Assembly (NCBI RefSeq): GCF_001039355.2
Contig: NW_019775486.1
Location: forward strand, 13,815 to 54,520
DNA length: 40,706 bases
From: Lingula anatina
Taxonomy: Eukaryota; Brachiopoda; Lingulata; Lingulida; Lingulidae
Direction of reading: 5' to 3'
Shown: positions 12,860 to 25,226 of the stretch, piece by piece
How positions within the stretch are numbered: the stretch's first letter is position 1
Layout: the number at the start of each line of letters is the position of its first letter
Translations under genes and position numbers: made by a program
The notes under the pieces: model-generated
Told to the model about the DNA's origin: nothing
Database searches by the model: none
What the model saw: only the letters and a program-made list of their open reading frames with translations

Positions 12860-14277
12860 CAATATCTAAGAAATTACCTTGCTAAAATCCACATTTCTTG
12901 AAGCAACCGGAATGTCGGTCGCTAATGCCTCCGCCTTTCTACCTCGGAGACAACGCACAGACAGATAATGACCATGATGATGCCACCTGCTTTATCTGTG
13001 CAGGTGGATTAAAGCTTTGTGAACAGAGATACACGTCGATAATTGTTATAAACGGGTCCCTCCGTCCCGCGGTGATGGCTGCATATCGACCCGATAGGTG
13101 CGATTTACGTCTAATTCACTATGTGCGGGAGAAAGAAGCAAAAAAGCTACTTGATTCCAATTAAGGTTTCAGCGACATTCGAGGCTATCTACACACGTAA
13201 CGTGCTGCACTTCGCTAAGTCGAATTGAAAAAGCATCATTGATCAAAAAATTGTTTTTTATCTACGTGAGTTGCGAGTCCAACGCCGCACAAAAAGCAGT
13301 GGTATTTACAGATACTTACAGTTGTCGTTTGTATCAAGCAAATTCTGAATGTAATTGCTTACATTTCTATCTACCTGCACTAGGTAGCACGTTACTTATT
13401 TCCTGATGGTGAGGTTAATTCAACAATTTGCCCGACCATGCGTTTATAGATTTTCGGTTATTTGAACATATTTGAAAGAAAACAGAAATGGTTTGTCGAG
13501 CTTTAAGTGCATTTCATAATAAAGGGTTGGAGACAACAGCCGAAGATCTTTAAAACGAAGATTTTGATCTTTCTTACGCATGAAATGTTTAAAAACCTTT
13601 TACCTTTTCATTTTCAGTCACGTTAGATAATAATCGACTTCCACCAAGCGTATGTCAAAGTCTTTGTGTTTTTCCACTGAAAATATATGATCAAAATGTG
13701 AAAATATTCGCGAAAAATACGTTTTCCAGGTCACTGCTAAGACATTTCAGACTTTCGCCATCAAAGATATGTGTTCGAGCATAGTTTTCTACACTTCGTA
13801 AACCGTGATATATTATTGTAGTCTAATTTGGACATTAAGTAACCAGCCAATCCTATAGGGGAAATTTACAAAAATTCAAAGAAGATTTATTTTAGATAAT
13901 GAAAAATACCATAAAATGAAAGGAAAAATACCCGTATTTGACGACACATAACAGATAAATGGAATTGTTTTGTCCGTGGTCACAAAACAGAGCAAACTAA
14001 TAAAAGAAATGAATGCTGCCGTAAGAAGTACAAGAGAAAGATTTCCAATTAATGATGAAATAAGAGCATTCCATTTTGCAGAGGCCCATGGGTGAACAAA
14101 AGACTGACGTTCGAAGTCAGGCACGAAATGAAGCGACTGCTCACAAAAAAGGAAACAAATAAAAAGAGGTTTGTTTTGATAATTTATTATCAAAGAGTGA
14201 TGAATAAACCAGATGTGACCTTTGCCCTTTCCTAACCGTTCATTTCCTTCTTTGTTTGCGGATGATTTTAAACTTTC

Positions 14278-14790
14278 GTGACAGAGGTTTTCGCGGACAA
14301 TGTCTTTTCACCGCGGCAATGCAAAAAGAAATTGTCATTTAGGTCAAACAGTCAATATACCTGTAGGACTGCTTTTACAAAAGTATTATGTGCCATAAAA
14401 AACGATCACGCATCCATTTGGCACCGAGTACTAGTAAACAAGTCAAAACACTCTGTCGTTATCTGTTACCTTACACCAAAGCCAAGTTTAAATTGCTTCC
14501 GAAATCAAAACGCTCCCAAAATAACAAAACAAACAGCGATGTTCCTTTGGGGAATACCATTTTGGCAATCATACTCAGAGACAATTGAGTGGTTTTTCGA
14601 TTGCCTTTTGGTTTCTAATATAATTACGCTTCAAGGGGTCATTGGAGTTGAATATCAACGGCTAAGTAGTCGACAAACAGAGACATTTGATTGCTTAAGT
14701 GTTGATCCCTTGCCATTTGAAGCTGTGCGTCGAGGACAGTGGAAAGCGGGTGCCAATCCGTTCATTACGATGAAAGGGCGTGGGCCATGA
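14278..14790 (+). other. Unassigned 170-codon open frame
   Basis: The longest non-repeat open frame in the first 29 kb. It has no recognisable domain, signal peptide or membrane span. The initiating codon is GTG, not ATG. Composition is like the surroundings and no good splice sites border it. An open frame this long is unusual but not impossible by chance in 40 kb of DNA with this base composition. Treated as probably non-coding. Confidence 0.15.
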
Positions 14791-15847
14791 CATTGTTTGC
14801 AAGTTAGTAATGTAAGCCTGCCATCTGACTTTGTACTCTGTAGACATCTTGAACAATAAGGCACGTAACGACACACACGCGAACGCGCGCGCGCGCAAAC
14901 ACGCACGCAGCTGATTTGACGTTAACATTAAAATCGATTCTTGCAACAAAAATAAAAACAGATCACAAAAAAATCATCGCCACACGCTTGACCCCAGCAT
15001 AATTGCCACTACAAAGTGAACATTGAACCTGGGCAAGCCTAATAGACAAATAAATATATCGAACACCATAAACCGGATTACGCTACCATTAAACGTCGTC
15101 CAGTATTTATAAGGAAATTTGTCATTTTTTCACATTTTGGCTTTATCTTCAGCCGTTCATATCGATCGCATTTTACTGAAATGGTAATCACACGTAAATA
15201 TCCCTATTTTGTCAGTTTACAAGACTTCAATACAGATCTAGGCCTGCAATTACTCACCTCGCTTCACAAACAACAGAGATTATTTCAGTCTCATGTTGAG
15301 TTGCTCTCAGAACGCAGAAGGATTCCTTCCAAAGAAGCACTTTCTACTAATGCACTTGTTATTTGCATGCTCAACGTGACAGCGAACCAGGGGGTTAATC
15401 TCCTTTTGTGAAGGACACCATGTTTTTATGACTAATTCCAAACGAATTTAGCTGCTTTTGAGACGGAATCCGATTCATAGGTACACAGCGCGTTTGAATT
15501 GTCATCTTTTTTGAAAACGCATTTACGTGCTTCTCAAACATAATCCAATTCTCCGAAAAAAGGGAAATATCGGATTGGCTGTAGACAACTACTCTGAACC
15601 GCTCGATAGACAAGAAAAGGCTATTCAGTGTGCTTTAAATTTCATTATAAAGTAGTCTTATTGGCTGTGAATGTGGCAACTGTGTGTACACCTATCGTAC
15701 ACTTTACACGGGAAAAAATCAATCTCCTCTTTACTTTCTGCGTGCAAAGTAAATACGAATCACCTCTACCTAGGTTGTTGAATAAGAATAACGAACATGC
15801 AACTATTATAATGTATAGAATGATGTTTTTTGTATATTTCATTGCAG

Positions 15848-15875
15848 TGGCTGAGCCGGCTGCAGTTCTTCCGCT
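15848..15875 (+). CDS. Possible 28-nt microexon
   Basis: A GC-rich 28-mer lies between a strong acceptor (tgttttttgtatatttcattgcag) and a consensus donor (GTAAGT). It could read WLSRLQFFR or AEPAAVLPL depending on phase. All flanking DNA is AT-rich. No partner exon was identified, so it may be fortuitous. Confidence 0.2.
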
Positions 15876-18018
15876 GTAAGTGGATATATTGTCATATCAG
15901 TGGCAATACGAAAGATCAGGTGCGTTGCAGTCTGCAGCATCGACATAGTGTGTAGCACTTTTATAGAAGTATCAATGATGTAATCACATTTCTAGATACA
16001 AATCTACTTCTCGTAATAGATCGATGACAACAGTTTACCAGAATGTTCACTGACGCACATTACTGAGTCACTACGATGCTAGAATTGCCAGCATGGGTCC
16101 AGGGTTTGTTTTTATTACGATATTTTTGTAAAGAGTAGGAACATATCTAGACCTAGAAGTTTAAAAATGTTGGTATCCCAGCACCTGCACCTCAAGTTGG
16201 TAGCGTGTATAGTGTTTGAACAATACATAAAACCATGTGTGTCGATACCACAACCCGTAATAGGAGAACCGCTTAAAACTTTAAATACCATAGAAGACGA
16301 GCGCGTTTCCAAGGCAAGTCAAACAAAAAGAACGGTACAGTTTACTATAAGGGCGTGGGAGACGGAACACGTGCGCTGGAGGCTCAAGTAACGGCGAGGT
16401 GACATTCGCATTGAGGCGGGAAAGTTCCATTTACAGATTATCCTTAAATTAATCTCTCTGATACTTTCCGACCCAGGGGTGTCTCTCAGGGATGATACGT
16501 CCTGACCCAGGGGTGTCATCTAGGCATGAGAGGGGTGCTTGTCACTTTTCGACCTCTATCTATGGACAATCATAACTATGACAAAGGTAAATCACAATGC
16601 ATTTATACGTTCTATCAAAGGGTGGTGGCGATTGCTAACGAAGGCAAGAGAAACAATTATATGTACCCGTTTTCGAAAACAACGTCACCCCGTGTGTTAA
16701 GCAAAAGTGAAAAAGACATATTTTATCTTTAGTTCAATAAGTCCAACCATGGTTCAAAATATTCTCAAAAAATCTTTGCCAGTCTTCTATGTGTCAGCTA
16801 TGGAATATTTTAGACTACTTTTTTCTATTTTCATTGCCTTGCATACAGTGTGTACGCCATCACTACCAATACCGACCTCAAGTCAGAAATTCCGACCCGC
16901 ATGGCTTTGAGCCCCTAATTTGCTAATCAATAACTATAAAGATTATGGTGTTATTATCCTAACAGGTCGGCTTCGTAGCCTAATGAAAAACTCATAATTC
17001 AAAATGAATGACACATCAAAATAAAAGAGAAAAATTGGACACGGAACAAAAGAACGCATCCTCATCATCAATTTCTTTATTTACATGTCTCTAAATGAAA
17101 ACCATGCCCAGCTAAAGAATGAATGATTGGACGCGAAGTTAACCTCTATTCCCGACGCAGTGTCTCTTGGAAAACGGGAAAAGGCTATAAATCTTGGTGT
17201 TCTGAATTTCGTGGAAATATACATGTATTCCTTTTGCATATCCGTCATTCCAAAGCACCTGCTGCTTCGTTTACGTTATAACTTATATCCGAAAATAATG
17301 ACCCATCATCTTCACTGACAACCATGACGAAACGTGTCTACAAGAAATAAACCTCTGTTTACCACCAAATCCAAACATTGCCCTCCTCTTGACCTTACAT
17401 CGGGTTTATATCCATCCCTCGGGGAATGTTTAACGATCTCATGATGCAAGCTAACATGTACAATGTGAGGTATAACCGAAGTAACTCAGTCTCGTGAAGG
17501 GGCATCGACAAAGAGATTTAAAAATTGAAATATCGAAACAATCGAAAGCCCTATTGGCAATACGCAGCTATCAGATGCAAGTGCAAATAAACCTTAGGAA
17601 GTAATTCAACAAAACCCTTTACATAATTATTAGCCCTTATTTGCCCTATTAATTTCAACTGTAACAGATATGTTAAGATTCAGTGAAATAGGGACAAGCG
17701 TAATTCTTTATTTGGCATAAAACATTTTCTCGTTGCATATTATTCCGCTGTAAATTTAACTTATAAATCATGCCCTCTAGAACTAAGTTCGATGTGATTT
17801 TTTAAAATTTTAATGATGTATGGCAATTTTGACATTATATTGTTGACAGCTTAATTTACTGATATGCTGCCAAGGTACATCATGCAAAACCAAAATGCTA
17901 TAAAATGACATACACATATCCTGAAATACATGGACAAACAAAGTGCAAGATAGCAAGTTTAAAATAGCATACACTTAACAGTGCACATGACTACAAAAAC
18001 CATATTGTCGAAAAAAAG

Positions 18019-18019
<1 letters not shown>

Positions 18020-18065
<46 letters not shown>
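18020..18065. repeat. (TA)n microsatellite
   Basis: About 22 pure TA units. A shorter TA run follows near 18072-18081. Confidence 0.97.
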
Positions 18066-18067
<2 letters not shown>

Positions 18068-18362
18068 ACTTAATATATATATGTTTTGTCTCTAAGACAA
18101 TTAATCCCCCATGTAAATGAATATGTTACAGAGAAAGACGCACTTACTTTATCACCGATGCCTCATCTAGGTGTCATAGGAAAAAATACTTGTCAAAATA
18201 TCTTCTTATTCCTGACGACTTCCTTTGGCTACGAGGATTCAGTGTGATGTGAGCATTTGGCTCTTCTCAGGGGATATATACACATACACAGCGCTTCGCG
18301 GTAAAGATTCCGTATTCTTACAGGAATCCGGAGTCAATCAGTGAATTGTTTCTGATGCTTTC

Positions 18363-18476
18363 CATAAAATCTCTCCCTCGAGTCCAGGCGTCCGTGTCCC
18401 AGTGGCGTGCCGCTTCTGTTAAGATAGCAGCTTCCTGGAAGCATGCCTGTTTTTAGACTCGAGGGGGACGTTTATG
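18363..18476. repeat. Inverted repeat of about 21 bp around a 71-bp spacer
   Basis: The left arm (18363-18384) starts CATAAA and ends CCCTCGAGTC. The right arm (18456-18476) is GACTCGAGGG through TTTATG. The outer 6 and inner 10 bases pair exactly. It may be a small foldback element. No target duplication is evident. Confidence 0.5.
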
Positions 18477-19381
18477 ATACCCGGAAAGGACCTCGAGCTT
18501 CTTGGAATATCTCAGATCATTAGCCGTTTAGTTGGATTCCAAAACTGAATGGGTTTCAATCACTGCGATCATCGAGCTTGCCCCCAACGACTTTTTATAT
18601 ATCTTTTGCCATACGCTTTGGTTGCCGTACTGTCGTGTGACATGCCATTGGATACATGCCCAGGTTGGTCTGCCTATGCAGGTGGACAGCGTTCAAAGAA
18701 GGCATCCGCGCTTGAAACCGGAACAATCAAACATCTGGATACGTCTCACGAGATGGTTTGAACGCCTCAACCCAGTGAGTATCCACAGAACCGTTACACC
18801 ATCAGCAGGTGCTTCCAGACCTTAATTTGCCCCTCATACACTTTGTCCTTCAATGGCTTCGAAATGTTCGTCACCTGTTTCCAATGCCATTGGCCTACAA
18901 TCTCCGTTTGGTCTCATTTGTCGGTCGAAATGGAAAAACGCCGTGCTGCAGTCGTGCTCAGCATGGCATAAAGCGCAGGAATCGCTCTCCTCAAAACCAG
19001 TTTACTTCCTCGTTAGTAAAAGCATGATGAGTTACTTTTCATTAACCTTTTCCTTGATGCTTGATTACTGCTCTTTGTTCTCAGCTATAAGTGTAGATCA
19101 TTTACAGCGGGGTGATCCCCCTGGGTGAGCACGAGCTAATCACGGGGGCGAGGGGACGAGCGGGCGAAAGCACATCAATAACAGAAACCAATTACAATTG
19201 ATGACTGCCCCAGTACCCCTGAATGCCGATAGTTCCGTCGCTCCACTGTGCCCAAGATGCACAAATCACTCCAAGCAGGTGTCCACTAATTTGTTTTTAA
19301 TTGCAGGATGTTCCAAGTCCGTTCTGATGACGTTTTGGCCCAGGAAAACTATTATTTCATCTCCAGGGATTTGCATATTCC

Positions 19382-19401
19382 ATATATATATATATATATA
19401 T
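19382..19401. repeat. (AT)n microsatellite
   Basis: Ten AT units flanked on both sides by the same GCATATTCC phrase (around 19372 and 19402). Confidence 0.9.
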
Positions 19402-20634
19402 GCATATTCCATTTAAATATATATTATATATATTGAATTAAATGTTAAGAAACCCATTGGTACATATGCAGCTACATATACTTTAGACATTTTGTATAAA
19501 TATTGTAATCGTTTAAAAATAGAAATAATCCAAATAACATTCAATAATCACGCCTCATTAGAGAGAAGCTGCCTGTCTTACATCCTGTCTGATGTTAAGT
19601 AGGATAATTCTAGACAGCATGTTGATCCATAAATAACTAGCCATTTCTAATGATTTCACTAAGCCAAGTGTAATGAAGAGTTGACTTATTTTTTCTTAAG
19701 TATTCTTGGTCAAGTCTTAAAATGCCAACAAAACATAATCGTGCTAGAACCGGAGTTATAATTATGGACTAATCACCGACACGATTATCTGATATAGCGA
19801 AAACCTTTACCAAAATATAAAAACTGGTCGATGTGTTCTGACGGAAAGCTAACAAAAACGGATATCCCATTGACCGCTCCGTTGCATTAACTAAGTTTAA
19901 TGGTTGTAACTATTTAAGCTTTCTTTTTTAAAAAGAAACTCACTGACACCAAGTTTGGCATGGTGACGGTGTGTGTCACATTGATATTCATAAGTAGTAA
20001 TTGTACTCTTTGATAGCAATATCTGAAAACGAATGACTGGGTGTTTTAGTCGTTCAATAGAATATAAATGAGAAGTATGTATCAATCTGACGATAGTGAT
20101 GTCAACAAATCAGGCAACCAGTCCATCCATGTCATTACCGAGTGACAGTCTCAGGTTGAGACCGCAGCGTCAATCTGTTGTTAAATATAAGTTCCAGTAT
20201 CACATTTATACGTATATTTCTCAAAATCTAAAAACCTTCCGTAATCTTAAAATACATACAACCTGTGCGACTGTATAGTAAAGAAATAGTGTAATAAACA
20301 TGGTCACTCTTGCAACATTAACACACCCTTCTGTCATTTTGAGTGCGAGTAGAGCTCAAAGATGAGAAGAAGAGAAATCCATTTCTGCCGCTGGTTGTCA
20401 AAAGTCCTACATTTTAAAGTGGCAATTTCTAAAAAAAAAAACATATCCTAACAAAACAAAAATATGCAGCAAAGTAGATACGTAGTTTGAGTCAGTTACA
20501 TTTTTCTCACCTTCAAGTCACTGTGACTGGTGTTATGTACAAAGATCAGTCGTACATGCAGCAAAACCGTATAGTGCAGGTGCTGAGAGTGCTTTAATAG
20601 ACCCCGATTAACGCGTTCATAATGCCTGCTTCTT

Positions 20635-20636
<2 letters not shown>

Positions 20637-20672
<36 letters not shown>
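20637..20672. repeat. Poly-T tract, 36 bp
   Basis: An uninterrupted T run. It could be the poly(A) tail of a minus-strand retroposed sequence, but no recognisable body lies to its right. Confidence 0.9.
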
Positions 20673-20673
<1 letters not shown>

Positions 20674-20781
20674 AGAAAGTGCCCTCATGTGACTGGTTAA
20701 GCTTTTGTTTATCTTTGGTGTTCAAACCATAACAAATTAAAAACAAACGCACCCAGGGGCAACAAAATCACGCGTGGAGGT

Positions 20782-20892
20782 GTAAATATTTAGAAACATA
20801 TCACCAATTTAAAAGGTGAGTTTTTCCGTGATGTGTTTTAGCGGTTATTGCTGCTTGCAAAACTCACCTCCTAGTTGTGAATATTTCACTTC
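20782..20892. repeat. Inverted repeat centred on AGGTGAGTTTT
   Basis: AGGTGAGTTTT near 20815 pairs perfectly with AAAACTCACCT near 20860. Weaker pairing continues outward (GTAAATATTTAG against TGTGAATATTTCAC). This suggests a decayed foldback element. Confidence 0.45.
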
Positions 20893-21790
20893 TTAATAGT
20901 ACACGCGCTTTTTAACAACTTCAGAGTGTGAGAAGTCAACCAACCTTAAGTTCCTTCAAAATAGAGACTCGTTATACTTTTAAATTTTAACTGACCTTTT
21001 CGAATGCAACCATGTTGATATATGATGAAAGTTTAATGTAAATTCAGTGTTTACCATATTCATGTATTCTATGTCTGATTTCAATCCAATGTTAAAGTAG
21101 ACCAAAGCTTAGTTAAGACTAAAACCTGGAATTTCGAATGTGTCCCCTATATCGCCTTTATTTATCTATTCATATTGTATAAGATTCGCAGAGGCGCACG
21201 CATCCAAACATGATACGCATAGGACATTAACATCATAGATATTACCTCTTCGTAGTGTCCAAAATGTTTATAATTTTGGTTCCTTTAGTGAAAATTTAAA
21301 ATGCCCGTAGTTTACATTCTAAACTTTGAATTCATTTGGGGTACGTGTGTGTCAAGGAAAAAAAGCTAGACTCTTTGTTGGGTATGTATATAGTGTGTCG
21401 TCCATAACAACTTCATTTCGCAAACATATTTCAAAAACAATACTTTAAAAAACGTCTCTTTCCCGGAAGAATTATCATCACAGTTTCATCATAACGCCAC
21501 AATGACGGCGGGCTGTACACTGTAGTACCACCATGCATGGTGTGAAGACCCCTTCATCACCTTAATGTGATGTAGATTTCACGGCGAACACCTACAGATT
21601 GTTACAAACACTTGCATCGACTAAGTCTCAGTAGTCGAGAGTCATGTCGAGATTCTCTCCTCAATTTCACCAGAAAGTATTTATGTGTAACATCCTTCCC
21701 GTGGAGATGTAGGCTACTTCCAGAAATGTGCAGTGAAGCTGCTAGATTGATTCAAGCATGGCTTGGAAGATTTTAACGTCCGCGAATGAC

Positions 21791-21867
21791 TTTTTTTTAT
21801 TTATTTTTTTTTATTTTATTTTATTTTATTTATTTTATTTTATTTATTTTTTTTTTTTTTTTTTTTT
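21791..21867. repeat. (ATTTT)n / T-rich low complexity
   Basis: Imperfect TTTTA pentamers end in a long T run. It could be a degenerate minus-strand A-tail, but no retroposon body is visible. Confidence 0.9.
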
Positions 21868-24800
21868 GAAAAAAGGATTTGCACTTAAGATTAATTGGCG
21901 GTACAAAAAGTATGCCACGCTTTGACTGTGATACAAAATGGAAGTTCATATCTTTGTTCGTCCACATACTTCTTTTATTGTACAGCTTCCTCTGTCCCGT
22001 TTTTAGTAAGCGAGCACAGTTTACAATTTATGTAGTAAAATGTCACCTGAGCAATTAGCCTAGTGCATGCAATTATAGAAAATATGGGTTGAAAGTACTT
22101 TACCTTTATTGAACGTCAACAAGAAAAATTACCTTTTGGAAGAAAAGAGACGCTCTAACCACATTCAAACAGACGGCGCCATACCTGTGTTAAGCTAAAG
22201 AACTACAGTGTAGTCTTCATGTACTAACTCTTATTACAGTTATACCAGTTGCGAATATTACTGCATTGTTAACGATCATTATTAACAGAACATTATTAAC
22301 AGATGCAGGGATCTTATATTTGTGAGTTCAGTGAAGCAAAATATATATGCGACACCACGCTGAAAAAGTACATTGGGCGACAAACATCGCGACCTGAAGC
22401 TCTGGCGAGAAGGATAAGAATCTATAGCCCATCGATCATCTCCGAACATCTGAACCCCATTACCCTGAAAGATGGCAAATGTGATCATGGGATTAATAGG
22501 AAAATACACGACACCCTTAAAGATATTACCTTTTTTATCAGATTTCGTTTAATGTAAAAGCAAAACGTAAAGGACAGTTTTTTGAGAAAATCGAATGCAC
22601 TTGGGGTCTTCTAATAATTATCATTTCACCGGTGTCGACGCATTACGTATACGCATTACGTCATAGCGTATCAAAGGTTTGATTAATGAATGGCGCACAA
22701 AATAAGTATAGGGATTATATTCAAACATCTTGAATATTAAGATGATCTTAATAGTATACGTGTATACCTCTTGTAGATCAGAGGGGAAGACAAAGAAATA
22801 ATGCTTCTTTCCGTTTGTCAAATAGAAAATAAGTAGACGGGATTTTTACATAATATTTACGGCACACAGAACGAAATAATGCCTGGCTCCAGCTCATTTC
22901 TATAGTTGTATCTTCCATTGTGGGAGGGACTTTTTAAGCTGAGACAGGGATACATCCCAGCTGCGCACTCCCTTCGTCCGCCATTGTAGCCTTTACGCCT
23001 TTGTATCATATGCAGTGTATTTGTATATGCACAATCAGATACATGTACATGTAGACGCCACTTTAAGACTTGTGCTGTACCCCTACTGCACATGCTAAGT
23101 GCTGGAAATTGCACCCTCGACCAAATAGGAATATCTCTATATTTTAGAACCGTAGTTATGGAATATACCGTTAGGTAATTGTCATTGTAAATGTGCACTT
23201 TTACCAAAATAGAAATTAATAATGTGTTCCGTAGTAAGTGGATACCATTGTTCTTAGAATGAAAAAACACGATCTGGCATGTGTCACCGTGAGTGCGCAA
23301 TTCCCACTTCCTGTCTGCTATATCGATTAACGTGAGGATTGACGTAGAATTTGTCATGTAATGTCATCTAGAAGACGCGGCCCTTAATATTCACAATGCA
23401 CTCAGTTTATTTCACAAACTTAGCCGCAATAAATGAACCGAACTGCGTTTTTTGGTATTCATATGTTTGCAGATATCGATCTTCTCTAGGAACGATATAT
23501 TTCATTAACGAGCAATTGGGAACTTTGACTTCAAGATATACAGCAACAATGACTTGGCATCACCGTGTCACCGCCCATAGGCAGATACAAGGGACATACG
23601 ACTAAGTTCTCCCTGCTCACAAAAAGAGGGAAAGATTGAATTGAAGAAGTGTAAAATGTGCTAAGCATAAATATTTTCTTTTGATATATCTTTTATCCAA
23701 AAGTAGCATGCATTTACATGATATCTCCTTAAAACTACTGATGCTCGTCCTGTTGCTCGAAATTAAAATTTACAGGTGAACTGCATGTTGGCACCTTAAG
23801 GCGCATGAAATCTCACATATAAATAAATTTTTGGATAAAATACGGTAAGTTCAAGTTTAATTTACATATTGTTCCATTATCATTACTAAATGATCATATA
23901 CACGTAGAGTCATTTTTAATGAAAAATATGCTCTGTAAGCTTCTTGTCCTTCGAAGAAAAAATGTGGTGTCATTACCCTGCAATGCATGAGAGTGATTTG
24001 ACATTTTATGTGATGAGATCCAGAGACTCGAAAGCCTTTTGGGAGTTTCAGTTTTCACAGAATCTCACTTAGAGGAAATGAAGAAGTAGCAGTGAATTAA
24101 GTGATGGTGACGTAACGCTCATTCAGGATTTTGCTAAAATCCATGTCTTTTGTAAGACTATTATTATTTGATGGCGGTGGGGGGGAGGCGGGGGTTGGGG
24201 AGAGGTTCCAAAGCGATAGGGGTTCGCATTATCCAGTGTCTTCCATTGTATAAACTTGGCTGGAATTCGGTCCTGTAGTATTATATATATATCCAAGTTC
24301 AGGCTCTAAGGTTGACTAGGCTTGGTAACCTTGTATTGTTCTTGCTGTATGTTGATAGAACTTATAAGGCCATATGTTCATGGTAAAATGTACCATTTAG
24401 AAAATGAATAGGTAAATGTACAGGTATATGCATGTATAATCTTTACAGCTAGTGTCCGCTGATAAAAACGTATGGCGATAGCCACCATATCTAATAAAAG
24501 AAAACTGCAATTAAATCATTTCATTTCAAATGCATTTTAAAAAATGTCTCACACATATACTGTAAAGGCCATAGGTTGTCCAAAAACATACCCTTGCATT
24601 CTGTAATGCGTATTTTGTAATGTCTGTACATACAATTAAGTTCCAATTATTACCCGATCAATAGTAACACGGAAAGTTAATTCGAAGTGGAATATTTTTA
24701 GCTCCAAATTGTCGGAGTCAAACGTATTACAATAAAACGACAATAGCTAAAATGAAAAAAGGCCATTAAATGGAGATTCTGTGTTTACAGTCTCAAAAGT

Positions 24801-25089
24801 CTACCCTTAAATATCGTTCATGTCAACAGAATAAAATGTGTGTGGGTGCGCGTGCGTGTTTGCGCACACACGTGTGTGTTTCAGCAGAGATCAGCTTGTG
24901 AGTGACGTCATTTTTATCAAAAACTCCAGCACAGAATTTACCAGAGAAATGTCTACGAATATTTGGTGTAAACTAAGCTCTGTTATCCTGGCCTGGTAGA
25001 GGGGGAGCTGGAGCGCGGCACTGGTTTTTACTTTTTCTTTAAAATACAAAACTAATATATGTGTTAAAGTAAAACTAGGCAAAGGTCGA

Positions 25090-25226
25090 ATTCAGAACAG
25101 TCGACTCACTAGTTCGCGGGTCTAATCCGCTAATTGACACTGAAAAGATACCCCGTGGGGAAGTAGTCAAGTGGGTCAGCCATATTTGGCCCTCGGACTA
25201 GTTAGTCCACTGCTCTGAATGCGGCC
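25090..25226 (-). mobile_element. Inverted-repeat element, family A, copy 1 (about 137 bp)
   Basis: The ends ATTCAGAACAG and CTGCTCTGAAT are inverted repeats that extend inward over 'ACTAACTAGTCC'. The reverse complement aligns with the copy at 35604-35758 over its length, including 'TAGTCCGAGGG', 'AAATATGGC' and 'TTCAGTGTC'. It lacks part of one arm. Two related copies in one window indicate a non-autonomous transposon family. No coding capacity was seen. Confidence 0.72.

Larger units (their letters stand above)
10188..18019. other. Intergenic or intronic DNA, mainly unique sequence
   Basis: Holds the GT/GA and TC arrays, the 170-codon frame and the possible microexon. A direct repeat of GACCCAGGGGTGTC occurs at 16470 and 16504. 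A GC-rich alternating GCGC run lies near 14883-14895. No recognisable coding domain was found on either strand. Confidence 0.55.
18066..25089. other. Intergenic or intronic DNA with a less AT-rich patch at 18,360-19,320
   Basis: The patch at 18,360-19,320 has visibly higher GC and several overlapping open frames. One (from 18549) has a hydrophobic, signal-like stretch (LFIYLLPYALVAVLSC), and another segment follows a strong acceptor at 19307. None is recognised. The remainder is AT-rich, with a G-tract cluster at 24179-24200 able to form a four-tract G-quadruplex. Confidence 0.5.

Noticed and set aside
16470-16517. Direct repeat GACCCAGGGGTGTC twice, considered as a CRISPR-like or regulatory array
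   Set aside because: Only two copies, 34 bp apart, in animal DNA. A small local duplication is the simpler reading.
23761-23850. Possible plus-strand exon between ttacag near 23776 and cg|GTAAGT near 23844
   Set aside because: All three frames contain stops, so it cannot be an internal coding exon.
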